In this document: positions 1-12,297 of the stretch, in pieces | How positions within the stretch are numbered: position 1 is the first letter of the stretch | How the letters are laid out: every line of letters begins with the position of its first letter | Source: Hyphodiscus hymeniophilus | Taxonomy: Eukaryota; Ascomycota; Leotiomycetes; Helotiales; Hyphodiscaceae | Length of the DNA: 64,000 nt | Assembly: GCA_016508695.1 (NCBI GenBank) | Contig: VNKQ01000019.1 | Span: 620,001-684,000, forward strand | Reading direction: 5' to 3' | Position numbers and translations under genes: made by a program | Notes under the pieces: generated by a model | Told to the model about the DNA's origin: nothing | What the model saw: only the letters and a program-made list of their open reading frames with translations | The model's database searches: none

Positions 1-773
1 GATTTGAAAAATGGTACAGTGAAATATACGACTGGGTATTGTTGCAGAAGGAGAAGAATATGTCTCAAGATCAGCTTGAGAGTTGAGAGAGGACAGAATT
101 AGAGCAGCGACACAATCGTGGATGGAAAAAAAAGGCAAGCAATACAATGCTTGATAATTGAGAGTGATTGTTACAAGTGACCATTGTGCTTATATATACA
201 AGGATGTTCAAAGAAAAGGGTTTTTTTATCGATAATGACAAAAAGAGGGAGGAGTCCACTCGAGTAAGCCCCAACAACAGGAAGAGAGCGTGGCTGTCTT
301 TCACGCTGGATATTCACATCAAGAGACGTTGCCAATCTGAAAGAATGATTCCGGGATTTGATATTCCAAAGAACTTGACCTATTTCTGGACGATAAAGAT
401 TCAAACAAAGGCAAGCCGCATCCTGGTGAAGATGCTAAGCAATTCACCAGCGTTCTTTGAAGAGCACGCATTTCTTTCTATGAAGAACAATTGATTAGTT
501 TGTAACAGCAGATTGACTCTTTCAACTCTGCTAAATAAGATTCGAAGGATGATGGAATGTTAGAAGCTGGTGACACGGTGTTCCGCACCTTCTACTTCAG
601 GGGTAGCTGACTGCCATAAATGGCCTAGTCTCAAAATCAATGCACATATCTGACATCAGTAACCTTCAGTATCTCGGGGCTCAACTGCATCTGGATCTGA
701 AAGCAGCTTTCATATTGAGGTATTTCTATCTGCTCTAAGAAAGTTGCAGTGTAATTTGACCCCCACTCGCAAA
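1..773. other. Left-edge intergenic region
   Basis: No convincing gene. Short open frames on both strands between about 70 and 500 have no ATG-started, spliceable model and no family motif. The complement of the first 100 bases is pyrimidine-rich, which would fit the 5' leader of a minus-strand gene lying left of the window, but nothing proves it. The last 270 bases must hold the promoter of the peptidase gene that follows. Confidence 0.4.
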
Positions 774-2846
774 ATGCGTGAAGCCGAAACCGCTCATCGC
801 CTGGCTACAGGTAAATGTCAAAAGTCGCGTTACACGGAGCAAGATATCCGCAAGACAAAGCTGTGGACCGAAGTAGACGACTATCTCAAGAACATCTTTG
901 ACCCAAGTGTCGACAAAGTCAGCGGAGTTAGCGAACTCGCCGCCTCACCTGACGGCAAATGGATTGCCTTCACAGGCAGCATTCACGGAGCCGACTGGCG
1001 CGAAACAACGCCAAGAAGCAAGATCTGTCTTCTTGATGTTGAAAGTTCTGCTCTTGAAGTAATTACTTCAGGAATTAGCTCTGAGCGTCTCCCCAAATGG
1101 TCCCCCGATGCAAAAACGCTCGCATTCTTGTCGGATCGGGAGGAAAAGGGTTTGTTCCAGTTGTTTTTGCTAACAGTGGGACAACTCGGAGAGGCAAAAG
1201 CTAGTACGAGAGTCAGCGGTATGGTTGAGAATTTTCATTGGAGTCCAGATGGATCTCGAATCTTGATTCAAGCTGCTGAACAAGATGCGGATCGCGATGA
1301 TGGCAGTGGTTCTGGAAAGGTTGGACAACCGAAGAAAGATCTTCCTTCTTGGATGCCTACCGTTGACTCAGGTGACTTGAGCGATGCATGGCGGAGTTTG
1401 TGGGTCTATGGTATCGAAGACCAGAAGATGAAGCGGGCGAGTAAACATGGTTCAAATCCCTGGGAGGCCGCCTGGTGTGATACTGATTCAATTGTCAGTA
1501 TCTCTTCAGACTCCCCACTTGAGGATGCGTGGTATCTAGCAACACTCAGGATCACAGACTTGAAAGATACATCTGAGAGAGTCTTATATGTACCCAAAAG
1601 ACAGATTGGGTGCCCAGTCGCCACTACATCCGGCGACAAGATCGCCTTCATCGAGGCGATTGCCAGTGATCGTGGTCTTGTGGCTGGCGATGTCAAGATC
1701 ATTGATCCGCTGACAGGGGCAGTTAATACTCTACCTTTCAAGGGCTCAAGAGCAATGGATGCGATCCAGCTTACCTGGCGAGACGATTCCAATCTCTTTG
1801 CCATTGGAATGCGTGGTCTTGACACAGTCGCACAACAGTGGCCTCCTTATCCTTACCTCCCTACCTGGATAACCCCCGATGCCTGTGGTGGCGGCGGTCT
1901 TCCCTCAGCAACGCTACTTCCCGATGGCCGATTTGCGGTGATCGTCGAGAGCTGGGAGAAAGCTCCGGAGATCCGTATTGAAAGTGTTGGGAAGTCAAAA
2001 TCGCTGCTGTCATTTGATCACAACGGTCTTAAAAAGATTAGGAGCAACCTTGGGCCTATGGAGTCGGTCTCTTGGGCTGGAGCTGGCCGCGATGGAGAAC
2101 GTGGGTCATTTGAGATACAGGGCTTTCTTCATTGTCCAAAGAACGCTGGAAAGGCTGGATTGATTGTTTTAGTTCATGGTGGGCCTTGTTTCCAGCATAT
2201 GAACACCGCCGCGGGCATTCCGATTGTTTCCCTCCTCAATCATAGGGGATATGCGGTTTTCCGGCCAAATCCACGAGGCTCTTCCGGGAGAGGCCAAGAG
2301 TTCGCTGAGGCTGTAGTTGGTGACATGGGTGGGAAGGATGCCACCGACATCCTCTTGGGAATCAACGCATTATGCGTCTTAAATCCCTTCACAATCGATG
2401 AGGAGAAAGTCGGTGTCATTGGGGCCTCTTATGGAGGATACATGGCGTCACTTCTACCGACACTTGATGATCGTTTCAAAGCCTCGGTGTCCATGGCTGC
2501 AGTCACAGATTGGCATTCTTTCCACACCACGACGAATATCCCGACGTTTGACCAATTGTTCCTAGAAGCCGATCCTTACAATCTTGAAGGAGGTAAGTAC
2601 TTAGAACGTAGTCCAATCATGAACGCAGGAAAATACAAAACACCGGTTCTTCAAACCGCTGGGTCGGATGATCTTGCTGTGCCCTCGAGTCAGGCTGTTC
2701 AGTACCACCAGGCTCTCCTGCAAAAGGGAGTTGAGTCTGCAATAGCGATCTATCCAGGAGAAGGGCATGGTGTAAGGAAGTTTCCAGCGCAAATCGATTT
2801 GATGGTTCGGGCAGTAGGGTGGTTTGACAGATTTATGCCAGCTTAG
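774..2846 (+). CDS. S9 family serine peptidase (acylaminoacyl-peptidase / DPP-like)
   Basis: A 690-residue, intron-less protein of the prolyl oligopeptidase (S9) family. The N-terminal two thirds reads as a beta-propeller, with WD/TolB-like motifs such as SPDGKWIAF and WSPDGSRI. The C-terminal third is an alpha/beta hydrolase. The catalytic triad is visible: Ser552 in GASYGGYMA, Asp633 in GSDDLAVP and His665 in GEGHGV. HGGPCF supplies the oxyanion region and RPNPRGSSGRG is the usual S9 strand-turn. Such enzymes remove N-terminal (acylated) residues or dipeptides from short peptides. No secretion signal is seen, so a cytosolic role is likely. The start is the first ATG (MREAET); the frame stays open upstream only through non-ATG codons. 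Acylaminoacyl-peptidase versus dipeptidyl-peptidase specificity cannot be decided from sequence alone. Confidence 0.9.
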   Translation: MREAETAHRLATGKCQKSRYTEQDIRKTKLWTEVDDYLKNIFDPSVDKVSGVSELAASPDGKWIAFTGSIHGADWRETTPRSKICLLDVESSALEVITSGISSERLPKWSPDAKTLAFLSDREEKGLFQLFLLTVGQLGEAKASTRVSGMVENFHWSPDGSRILIQAAEQDADRDDGSGSGKVGQPKKDLPSWMPTVDSGDLSDAWRSLWVYGIEDQKMKRASKHGSNPWEAAWCDTDSIVSISSDSPLEDAWYLATLRITDLKDTSERVLYVPKRQIGCPVATTSGDKIAFIEAIASDRGLVAGDVKIIDPLTGAVNTLPFKGSRAMDAIQLTWRDDSNLFAIGMRGLDTVAQQWPPYPYLPTWITPDACGGGGLPSATLLPDGRFAVIVESWEKAPEIRIESVGKSKSLLSFDHNGLKKIRSNLGPMESVSWAGAGRDGERGSFEIQGFLHCPKNAGKAGLIVLVHGGPCFQHMNTAAGIPIVSLLNHRGYAVFRPNPRGSSGRGQEFAEAVVGDMGGKDATDILLGINALCVLNPFTIDEEKVGVIGASYGGYMASLLPTLDDRFKASVSMAAVTDWHSFHTTTNIPTFDQLFLEADPYNLEGGKYLERSPIMNAGKYKTPVLQTAGSDDLAVPSSQAVQYHQALLQKGVESAIAIYPGEGHGVRKFPAQIDLMVRAVGWFDRFMPA

Positions 2847-3551
2847 CTGTGTTAAAGTGCTTGGCAGATGAAAAGCGAAAGCTCCAATATACTCATCACG
2901 TTCTCCTTTCCAAAATTTTGGGACCAGGCTCTTGATGATTGCCTGGCTGACAATCGTACCCAATTTGAAACCCAATCTGAGACAACTTTGATAATGCTAA
3001 GTGGCAGCAAAAGAGTATGAATACGATCAGATTCGGCTGTCGAGGCAATCAACTACCCTCGATTTCAACTACGGTTCTCCGAGTCCATCGAGAGGCAGAA
3101 AACACTCACAGCAAACCCCAACTAATCTTTCTGAATATATGAGGCCTCGGGGGTTGGAGATCCAACTTAGCGGAATAATCTCCAAGAGGCGGCCACCTAT
3201 GAAGACCAATCTCTGATAACCTTCAATGTTTCTTGTAACTTCTTCAACTCGGAACAGCAGTCTTCAAGTGTGAGATCCGCTAATTTAGTAATTGATTTCC
3301 TTTTTCAATAGTCATGTCATTGCTAACGACCAAAAAAGTACCTGTTCTTTATTAGCAACTTTGAAAATCACGTGAAAGGAGTATGCAGGGGAAACGAGCG
3401 AAGTGGCTCGTGCGGGTCCAAGCTCTTGCTAGCTTGACCGCTCCCTCTTACTTTCGAAATGAAAATAACTCCCTCTTTTTGACAGAAAAACAGCATCAAC
3501 GGTTGGATTGTAGACATTTCGGTCTTCAATTCGATTGAGAGGATAACAATC
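2847..3551. other. Intergenic, promoter of the C9-methyltransferase gene
   Basis: About 700 bases with no supported gene. It contains the 3' end of the peptidase transcript and the upstream region of the sphingolipid methyltransferase. The stretch before the ATG at 3552 is mixed AT/CT-rich, as is usual for filamentous fungal promoters. No clear TATA box or repeat is seen. Confidence 0.5.
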
Positions 3552-5279
3552 ATGTCTTCCAAACCCCAGAGCGCCAATGGCTCCGAGAGCGAGTTCGAGT
3601 TCATTGAGACTCCAAAAGCCCCAACACCCACATTCGAGAAATTCGAGGATTGCGGTGTTAGAACTACATCCGTACGTTAATCGCCTCCGCGAAGCTTAGT
3701 TGGACTTTGCTGATCTTCCTTTTTTGCAGTTCCCAGCCATCAAGAATGCTCCTCTCCCAGCTGATGCTGCAGGCTCTGATACATTCTCCAACCTTATCCT
3801 ATTCTCCTTGGTCACCATCATTCCTTACTACATGGCTTGGAAAATCGGCGCCGGAGTGAAGACAGCGATTTTCTTTGGAATTTTTACTACATTTCCCATC
3901 CTCATGGCGTACTGGACTCTCCATTCTATGTTTGCACCTCGCAGGAATGAAAAAGTCAAATACCCTGGACGCCCTGTTGAGCACTACCTTACGTTCAAGG
4001 ATGAAGCCGATAAACTCAAGTACAGAGGAGGGAACAAGATCCCAATGGAGACATTCCACAACATGTACTTCGATGGCAAGGTTGAGTTCAATGGTGACGC
4101 CTTGGAGGTCTTGGAATACAGACATGACTGGGCGAGCTTCACGTTTACTCTGAGCTTGTTCAAATTCGTCCTTTTCCAATTCGCCCCAGAAGTCATCATG
4201 CACACTCGTTCCCAAGGTACGATTAATTTTTCCTCTCAAAAGTGTTATCTAACATACCCGTTTGCAGATGAAGAGCAAGTTCGAGACCACTACGATCGCG
4301 GAGACGACTTCTACGGATGGTTCCTTGGCCCACGAATGATCTACACATCTGGTGTGATCTCCGACATCAATCAGGAAGAATCACTCGAACAACTACAAGA
4401 TAATAAGATGGCAATTGTCTGCGAGAAGATTGGTCTTAAAGCTGGCGAGAAGTTATTGGATATTGGCTGTGGCTGGGGAACCCTTGCAAAGTTCGCCAGC
4501 GTTAACTTCGGTGCTAAAGCTACTGGTGTCACTCTGGGTCGCAATCAGACGGCCTGGGGTAACAACGGCTTGCGCAAGGCTGGAATTTCTGAGGAGCAAT
4601 CCAACATTCTATGTATGGATTATCGTGATATTCCCGTTCCGGCCGGAAATTACGATAAGATTACTTGCTTAGAGATGGCGGAGCATGTTGGTATCCGACA
4701 CTTGACAAGTTTTATGAAACAGGTTTACGAGATGCTTGACGACGATGGAGTCTTCTTCCTCCAAGTTGCTGGTCTGAGAAAGTCTTGGCAATACGAGGAT
4801 CTCATCTGGGGTCTTTTCATGAACAAGTATATTTTCCCTGGTGCAGATGCATCTACTCCATTAGGCTTCTATATCGGCTGTTTGGAAGCTGCTGGCTTCG
4901 AGGTCAAGGGTCTCGATACCATTGGTGTTCACTACTCTGCTACTCTCTGGAGATGGTACCGAAACTGGATGGGCAACAAGGAGAAGGTCGAGGCTAAGTA
5001 TGGTGGAAGATGGTTCCGCGTAAGTACCTATCCCCTCTATCCTTGATGCATCCGTAAGTTCTTACAATACGACAGATCTGGGAATACTTCCTCGCATCCT
5101 CGACCATCACCTCCCGCCAAGGAGGTGCGACCTGCTACCAGATCACGCTCGTCAAGAATATCAACTCCACTCACCGTGTCGAAGGTATCTCCACCCAATT
5201 CGCTCTCTCGGGTGCCCTGAACGCCAGCAAGGTTGACCTGAAGGCCAAGTCTGCTAAGAGCGCTGTGGGAGCCATGTAG
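3552..5279 (+). CDS. Sphingolipid C9-methyltransferase (CFA synthase family)
   Basis: A 520-residue membrane enzyme that adds the C9 methyl branch to the sphingoid base of fungal glucosylceramide, using S-adenosylmethionine. Four exons are supported: introns at 3672-3729, 4217-4267 and 5020-5075, all with GT..AG borders and correct phase. Two hydrophobic segments lie near residues 55-105. Then comes the cyclopropane-fatty-acid-synthase (Mycolic_acid_synth) domain with the SAM motif LLDIGCGWG (Asp267), preceded by HYDRGDDFYGWFLGPRMIYTSG-like residues typical of the family (His, Tyr and Gly conserved). The length matches characterised fungal C9-methyltransferases (about 510-520 residues). The first exon supplies a 40-residue acidic, Ser-rich N-terminus that begins MSSKPQSANGS. 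The enzyme acts in the ER/Golgi membrane on the sphingolipid pathway; C9-methylated glucosylceramide influences growth and plant-defensin sensitivity in other fungi. Confidence 0.93.
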
Positions 5280-7287
5280 GTGAAGGTTGGCGCTACATTG
5301 AGCTGAACGATCACTGTGAAAAAAGTGGGCAGAGTTGTGTGAGCAGAGAGTGTTCACTGAAAATGATGTTTGATGTTGTGTTCACTTGGATTGCTGATAG
5401 GGTCGTAGTTGTCAGACTAGCACTCACGTATGATAAAGGAAGAGACTTGCAATGACAGCACTGACTGTGTTTGTACAAGTACATTGACGAACCTATCTAG
5501 AGACATGGTCTTAGCCATGATTAAGGAAGGGATGTTTGTAATGCTAGAATTGAGAGCATATGTTCAAAATGAATGTAGCTGCTACTTTGGCTTGAAATCT
5601 GTTTTTGCTTTATCCCGATCGCTGCTATCGTCAAGGTAATGCAAAAACACATCAATAATGACAGGCACATACTGGAAATTGTGCGATTGCAAATTAGGAA
5701 AATTAAGCTGAGAGACACAACTCTGACCATAGGACTAGCCAGCCTGGGTCGTCTGGTAATATTATTTGGAATATTTGAATTAACACATTCCCATGCCGTC
5801 TGTCCCTTTGACATGCAGCTTTACACAATTCAAGATTGTCCCATCTGGAGTTTACCAAAAGAATCATTATTAATCAAGCTATCCATAGGGAAATGCGCCC
5901 TCTACATGTCTCCCTTTGTGTATTCAGCATACCGCAACACCAAACGCTTATATGATTCAAAGTTGACTAAATCATAGAATGTATTCACAGCCTTCATTGG
6001 GTATCAATGGATAGTTGCCGATTATCCCGAGGCGAAGGTGCCTTTGCCCTATGTTTGCTCTCTCTACTCACTGAATTTGCCTTCGCCAATATTTCTCTCT
6101 CGCCTACCTCCTTCGTTCTCTCAACTTCAATTTACTTCCTAGAGAGCTTGTCAAGGAGTAGATTTTCTTCATTCACTCTCAGTCCATCACCATCCTCAAT
6201 ATCGAAATGTCCCTCTTTATTCATAACAGCTTCAGTGCGCGAACTGCCACATTCTTATTTTCTTAAGGGGCACTATGATATATGTGTTGGACAGTTCTCG
6301 TGCGCAGCTGTGCAGCCGTGTCTCTTTAAGTGGTTCATGCTAGTACCCCTTTGGAGGGAGGGGCCTGATTTCGAGGGAGTTGGAGGCGGGGCAAAGCGAT
6401 TAGGAGATCGCTGTTGCGCTGAGATTGAATCCGTCCACGGAGTTTTACTGAGAGGTGAGGGAGCGGCTAGGGAGGTGTAAAGTACGATACTGGTGTAGAA
6501 GGGGATTGTTACTGAGATCCGGCGTCAGCACCCCCTCGCATCTCTCAAGATATCTTCATCCTGAGTGGGATTTGGAAGAGATGGATTATACATACGAACG
6601 TTGAATTGTAAAGCTGTGGAGAGATATCTTGGTTGGACGATATGAAACATCAAAAAGCTGTTTCCAAGGAGCTGTTTTACCATCGGCGACGACTCGCCCT
6701 TTGAGTTGGTTTCAATCGTCGTTGACTTGTTGAGACGGTCATTGACGGACGAGAAAGACAGAGCGATAGAGCGGCATGTTTAACAAGCAGGATATCAAAA
6801 TGAACAGGAAGAACAGCGATTCAGTGAATATCCAACCTACCTAGGCCCGCTGATACTAGTCAAACCTGCAAAGCTAGATGCACTTGATTTAACTCTAAGT
6901 GTGTTTGAATGTTATCAAGCCCCATCATTGGCATCGTCGCCGGCTGGCAATATTGACTTGGCGTACCCTCATTCCAAGATCGGGATTAATACAGCAGGAG
7001 CTGTCAATTAGCAGGGCGACAAACGAGCGACGAGATCATTGACCATTTGTAGTCATGTTTGGATGGAAGTGGTCGTGGTCTAGTCTGTCTTACTGCAGCT
7101 GCCCGGATTATCCGCGCTAACGCCAGCGTCTCACGTCGAGTTGTAGAAGCCTCGTCATTTGCGCTGTTCAAACCTCGACTTGACTAATTACATGATCCTA
7201 CAGTTCTGCTTTGCGACTGATTTTAACTTGCGCATCTGAACCTAACGCATTGTCTTTCATTTATTTCTTTAAAACAGTACACACACG
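5280..7287. other. Two-kilobase intergenic region upstream of PAN1
   Basis: No gene is supported. An ATG-started open frame at 6007-6480 is serine/leucine-rich low-complexity reading without splice sites or a domain. The region is AT-rich near 5430-5950 and mixed near the PAN1 start. It is likely a long promoter and 5' leader for PAN1 plus the 3' end of the methyltransferase. Confidence 0.45.
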
Positions 7288-10200
7288 ATGTACTCTGGGT
7301 CCAACTCGTTTCTGGGCGGCCAGAGTAGTGGTCGACCAGGCGGACCACAGCAGTTCAACTCCTTCCAGCAACAGCCTCAGCAGCAGCAACAACAACAGGG
7401 CGGCTTCCTCAATGCAAACCCTACCGGATATGGAGCCCAAGCTCCTCTGCAGCAGAATTACACGGGCTATCCTGTGCAGCCACAGCAAACTGGTTTCCAA
7501 GCTCAGCAGCAAGTGCAGCCTCAATCAACAGGCTTCCCAGGTCAGCAAGCAGCGCAGTTCAACAGCATCCAACCCCCTCAGCAACAGCAATCTTTCCAGA
7601 CCGGTCCTGCTCCCCCGATGCCATCGATCCCGACGCAGTTCCAACCGCAGACTCAGCAACAGCCCGGTCCTCCGAATCCGGTGAAGCCCCAGCCTACGGG
7701 CTTTGCGGCTATGACAGATAGCTTCAAGACCACTGCATCATCTCCTGCAACTGGGCGTGGCCGAAGGGCTTCTAAGGCGAAGGCAGCTAAGATTCCAAGC
7801 ATTCGGTTGAGCTTTATAACGGCGCAAGATCAAGCCAAATTTGAGCAGCTCTTCAAATCTGCGGTTGGAAATGGCCAGACTTTGAGTGGTGATAAGTCAA
7901 GGGATCTGTTGATGAGGAGTAAACTGGATGGAAATTCATTGAGCCAGATTTGGTGAGTCTTACAGAGAGAGATGTAATAGGCAGGGGTCATTGGCTAACA
8001 AATTTTGCTCTGCAGGACGCTGGCAGATACTACGAGATCTGGACAGCTACATTTCCCCGAATTTGCCCTCGCGATGTATTTATGCAACTTGAAACTGGTC
8101 GGTAAAGCCCTCCCATCGACGCTACCCGAAAACATCAAAAATGAAGTCTCGAGTATGGTGGATATTATAAACTTTGGCGTAGTAGACGACGCACCCGAGC
8201 CTGCACCGAGAACGAATGCCCCCGATTTCAGTGTGCGACAAAACGCGGCTTCTCCGCCCACAATCCAACAGCCTCAACCCATACAAAGCAACTCTGCTCT
8301 TCTGACGGCACAATTGACCGGATTCCCAGGTATTCAGCAGCCTCAACCGACTGGATTTGGTGGAGGATTTCAAGGTCAGCAGACTGGATACCAGCAGCCG
8401 CTACAGACTGGGTTCAATCAAGGTCAACAAGGACTGCAGAATAATCAGACAGGATTTCCTGGCCAGAATAATCTATCTGCGAGTGGTTACAATGGCCCTC
8501 GACCTCCGCTGCCTCCAATGCCAACAGGTTTCAACCAAGGGCAAGGCCTTTCTCCAGCCCAAACAGGGTTGGGTGGATTGGTAGCTCCTCTGAACTCACA
8601 GCCAACGGGACTTCCAGGTCAATGGGGATTGGTTAATGCTCCTGCCAGCGGTCTACCAAACATCGATCTCTTGCAGTCCCGAATGATGCCCCAACAAGGT
8701 CGAGAGCAGGGCAACTTCACGACTGCTGGTCTTTCCGGTAATGCGGTCATCCCATGGGCTGTCACAAAGGAGGAAAAATCAAGATACGATTCTGTTTTCA
8801 AGGCATGGGATGGCTTTAACAAGGGCTTCATTGGAGGCGACGTTGCTATTGAAGTTTTTGGGCAAAGTGGACTGGCGAAATCAGACATGGAACGAGTCTG
8901 GACCCTCGCCGATCACGGTAACAAAGGTCGTCTAAAGATGGATGAATTCGCAGTTGCTATGCATCTGATTTACAGGAAATTGAATGGCTACCCATTGCCA
9001 TCCCAACTGCCTCCTGAGCTCGTTCCACCATCTACGAGAAACTTCAACGATTCTATCGGAACGGTCAAGTCTTTACTCTCCCAAGAATCTGACTTCCGGA
9101 AGAATTCTGGTGCAAGTCTTCTTCCTCAGAAGACTGGTGTCAGCTATCTTAAAAACCACTCTTTCAGAGGTGCTACTGGTGCTAGTGGAACTGGGAGGAA
9201 AGATGCAACCGTTTTCAAGAACAACGATGATGACATTGGATATAAATCTAGTGCACGTAGGAGACTTGGGAATGGGTCACCGCGCCCCTCATCGCCGTCA
9301 TCAACGACGTCAAATGATGAAATCTCCCTAGATCAACTGAAGAAGAAGATCCGCGAGAAGCAGGTGCTTCTTGATGCTATTGATTTCAAGGACGAGAAAG
9401 CTGCCGATGAAGATGACATGCTTGATCGCCGCGATCGACGAGAGGCTGAAGATTTGTATCATCGTATTCGCCGCATCCAGGAGGACATTGATGCACACCC
9501 AGATGCTGCCTTACGTAACGTAGATTCCGGTGCTGAGCGACGCGCTTTGAAGCGACAACTGCAAAATTTGGCCGATAAACTCCCTGAGATTGCATCGCAA
9601 GTACGGAAGACAGAAAGAAGCATTGCAGATGCTAAACTTGAGCTTTTCCGATTGAAGGATGCAAAAGCTCATCCAGGAAGCGCTTCTGCGATTGTTGGCA
9701 CTGGCCCAGGAGGTTCTGTCACTGAATCAGATCGATTGAAAGCACGAGCCAAGGCTATGATGCAACAACGCTCAGCCGCGTTGACAGGTCGCAAGATAGA
9801 GACGAACGGGGATGACTTTGATGCTCCAAAACGCTTGGAGGAGGAGAACGTCAAGATCAGGAACGAAAAAGAGAACAATGAGCGGTTAGTCAAGGACGTA
9901 GAAGATAGCGTGCGCGACTTCTCTCAAGGACTTGAAGATAACCTCAAGGATGGTGCTGAAGATTCCACTAGCGAGCACGAAAGACGCAGATGGGAGGATG
10001 GTCTTGGTGTTGAGGATGAAGTCAAAGAATTCATCTTTGATCTGCAGAGATCTAGCAGGTCTGCTCGGGTCAGGACCGAAGACAAGGGTTCTCGGAGTGC
10101 TCGTGATGCCCCACGATCCGAGCCAACACGTTATGAAAGCCCTGCTTCGCGCGTTGAGGCACCCCCGACAAAGGCAACTGCTCCATCACCTGCGCCCGCT

Positions 10201-11764
10201 GCCGGAGGGTCTTATTCTCAATACAAGACACCTGAGGACCGAGCTGCATATATCAAACAGCAAGCTGAACAGCGCATGGCAGAGCGTCTTGCAGCCTTAG
10301 GGATCAAGGCTCCCACGAAGTCAGGTGAAACTGCGGTACAACGATTGGAGCGTGAGAAGAACGAACGTGCTGCTAAACTTCAGCAAGCAGAAGAGGAAGA
10401 TGCGAAGCGTGAAGCGGAGCGACAAGCACGAATCAATGAAGAGCAGGGTATTCCACCCCCAGCTCCGGTCGTGCCAGCAACACAAAGTGCTAAGAAGTCT
10501 CAACCACCACCTCCGCCTTCGCGAAAGGCTGCCAAGAGTGATGCTAGCGAGCGTAAGGCTGAGGAAGAACAGCGAGTTCTAGTAGAGCAAAAGGCACAAA
10601 TTATTGCCACACAAGATCTACAGTAAGTTCTATTTCATGTTATGAAGCAATATTCGTCGTGCTGATTAGGACAGGGATGATGCTGCGCGCCAAGAAAATG
10701 AACTCCAAAAGGAACGTGAGGCAGCGCAAGCTCGTTTGAAGGCCCTAGAGGAACAAGTGAAGGCCGGCAAAATCAAGAAGGAAGAAGAGAAAAAGCGGAG
10801 GAAGGCTGCTCAATCAGAAGCCAAGGAGAAGGAAGCCCGGCTTGCTGCTCAACGTGCTGAGATCGAAGCAGCTCAAGCACGCGAGAGAGAACTGCAGAGG
10901 CAACTTGAAGCCATCGATGATGATGACTCTTCAGATGATGACGATGAAGACCAGGCCACTCCGCAAGCCTCTACACCTACTCAAAGCAGCCAAGAGCTTG
11001 AACGGAAAGACGTCAGCCCACCGCCGCCTCAAGTGCCCGTGGCTGTCCCCCCTGTGCCCAGCCCGGCCTTGAACACGAGCCTTCCTGTCACTAGCCCACA
11101 GTCCGAAAAAGAAACGAACAACCCCTTCTTTAAGAAACTCACACCACCATCCACCGATCCTGCGGCCTCTTCTCCATCATCGAACACGGCCGTTTCAACG
11201 AATCCCTTCCATCGCCTTCCAGCATCGTCTCCAGAGGCAATCAGAGCTGAGCCACTCATCTCTCAACCGACTGGCCCTCGCTCTCGTGTCCGACCAGAAG
11301 AAGATGAATGGTCCGTCGTAGGCTCAGATAAAGAGGACGATTCATCTGACGAAGAGGGCCCAGGAGCAGGAAATGCACGCCATCTTGCATCCATTCTGTT
11401 CGGAACCATGGGTCCAGCTCGTCCTCTATCTGCATCAGGAAACGGCACAGCGTCCACGCCCGCGAGTCCAGCGATCGGTTCCGGCGGCCCATCTTCACCA
11501 CCACCTCCTCCACCATTGCCAAATGCCGGCGCGCCTCCTCCACCTCCTATGCCTTCGATGAGTGGACCTCCTCCACCTCCCCCTATGCCAGGAATGGGCG
11601 GTCCGCCTGCTCCACCGCCACCCCCTCCACCTGCTGGTGCACCAGGACCAGGAGCTGGGAGACCTGCGGGGTTATTGGCTGATATTCAGATGGGGGCGAG
11701 ACTGAAGAAGACGCAGACTAAGGATAAGAGTGCTGCTTCTGTAGCGGGAAGGGTTCTGAACTGA
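7288..11764 (+). CDS. PAN1: PAN1 actin cytoskeleton-regulatory / endocytosis scaffold
   Basis: A 1453-residue protein from three exons (introns 7953-8015 and 10623-10674, phases consistent). Domain order: Gln/Pro-rich N-terminus with repeated QPTGF/QQTGF motifs; first EH domain at about 170-270 (FEQLFKS, WTLADTTRSGQLHFPEFALA); second QTGF-rich linker; second EH domain at about 455-555 (WTLADHGNKGRLKMDEFAVA); long coiled coil (about 640-1130); acidic and proline-rich tail with poly-Pro runs; and a C-terminal WH2 motif (LLADIQMGARLKK). This is the architecture of fungal Pan1, which with End3 and Sla1 forms the coat complex that activates Arp2/3 at endocytic patches. EH domains bind NPF motifs, and WH2/acidic regions bind actin and Arp2/3. 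The length fits filamentous orthologues. The polyglutamine and proline tracts could be length-variable. Confidence 0.96.
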
Positions 11765-12297
11765 GTGTGCATTATTTGAACATAAATAGGACGAAGATCG
11801 GTGAGGGAGGTGTCGGATTGATGAGATGTATTATATTTCGCTGGTAATGACGAGGATGAGGGGACGAGGTGTGCAACTGGTTTGCTGTGGCTAGCACACA
11901 GATCAGTGGTTGTTTGAGATGACATTTAAATTGATACGACGTCTTATCTGCCCTTGTGCCTGAAATTAGTATTAGCGTACTCATGTCTACCTACATTAGT
12001 ACACTTGTGTCTGGAGAGATATGACTTCCATGGCTAATTGATCATCTGGCACCGTAGGGATAAGATGATGAAGGCTCAAAATAGAAGTTCCAACGGTACT
12101 GTATGAACCATGGATTTGGAGTTTCATTCCGAAGCAGTCGAAGGGGCTTCAAAAAATATGATTATTGTAGTGGTAGGTTTAAGGATTATGGGCCTAAATC
12201 GAGTCTCGGGAGAAAAAGCGACGAGGGAATGTTAATAAGCGATCGGGGCAATATAAAAAGCGGTTCTCAGTGCGTCGTGTAGACATACAATGCATTA
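11765..12297. other. Convergent intergenic region PAN1 / Zn2Cys6 factor
   Basis: The 3' flanks of two convergent genes. An AT-rich run that includes a TATAAAA-like string near 12252 probably belongs to 3' untranslated sequence rather than a promoter, because both neighbours end here. No gene seen. Confidence 0.5.

Noticed and set aside
6007..6480. 157-codon plus-strand open frame upstream of PAN1
   Set aside because: Ser/Leu low-complexity composition, no motif, no splice sites; read as promoter or leader sequence.
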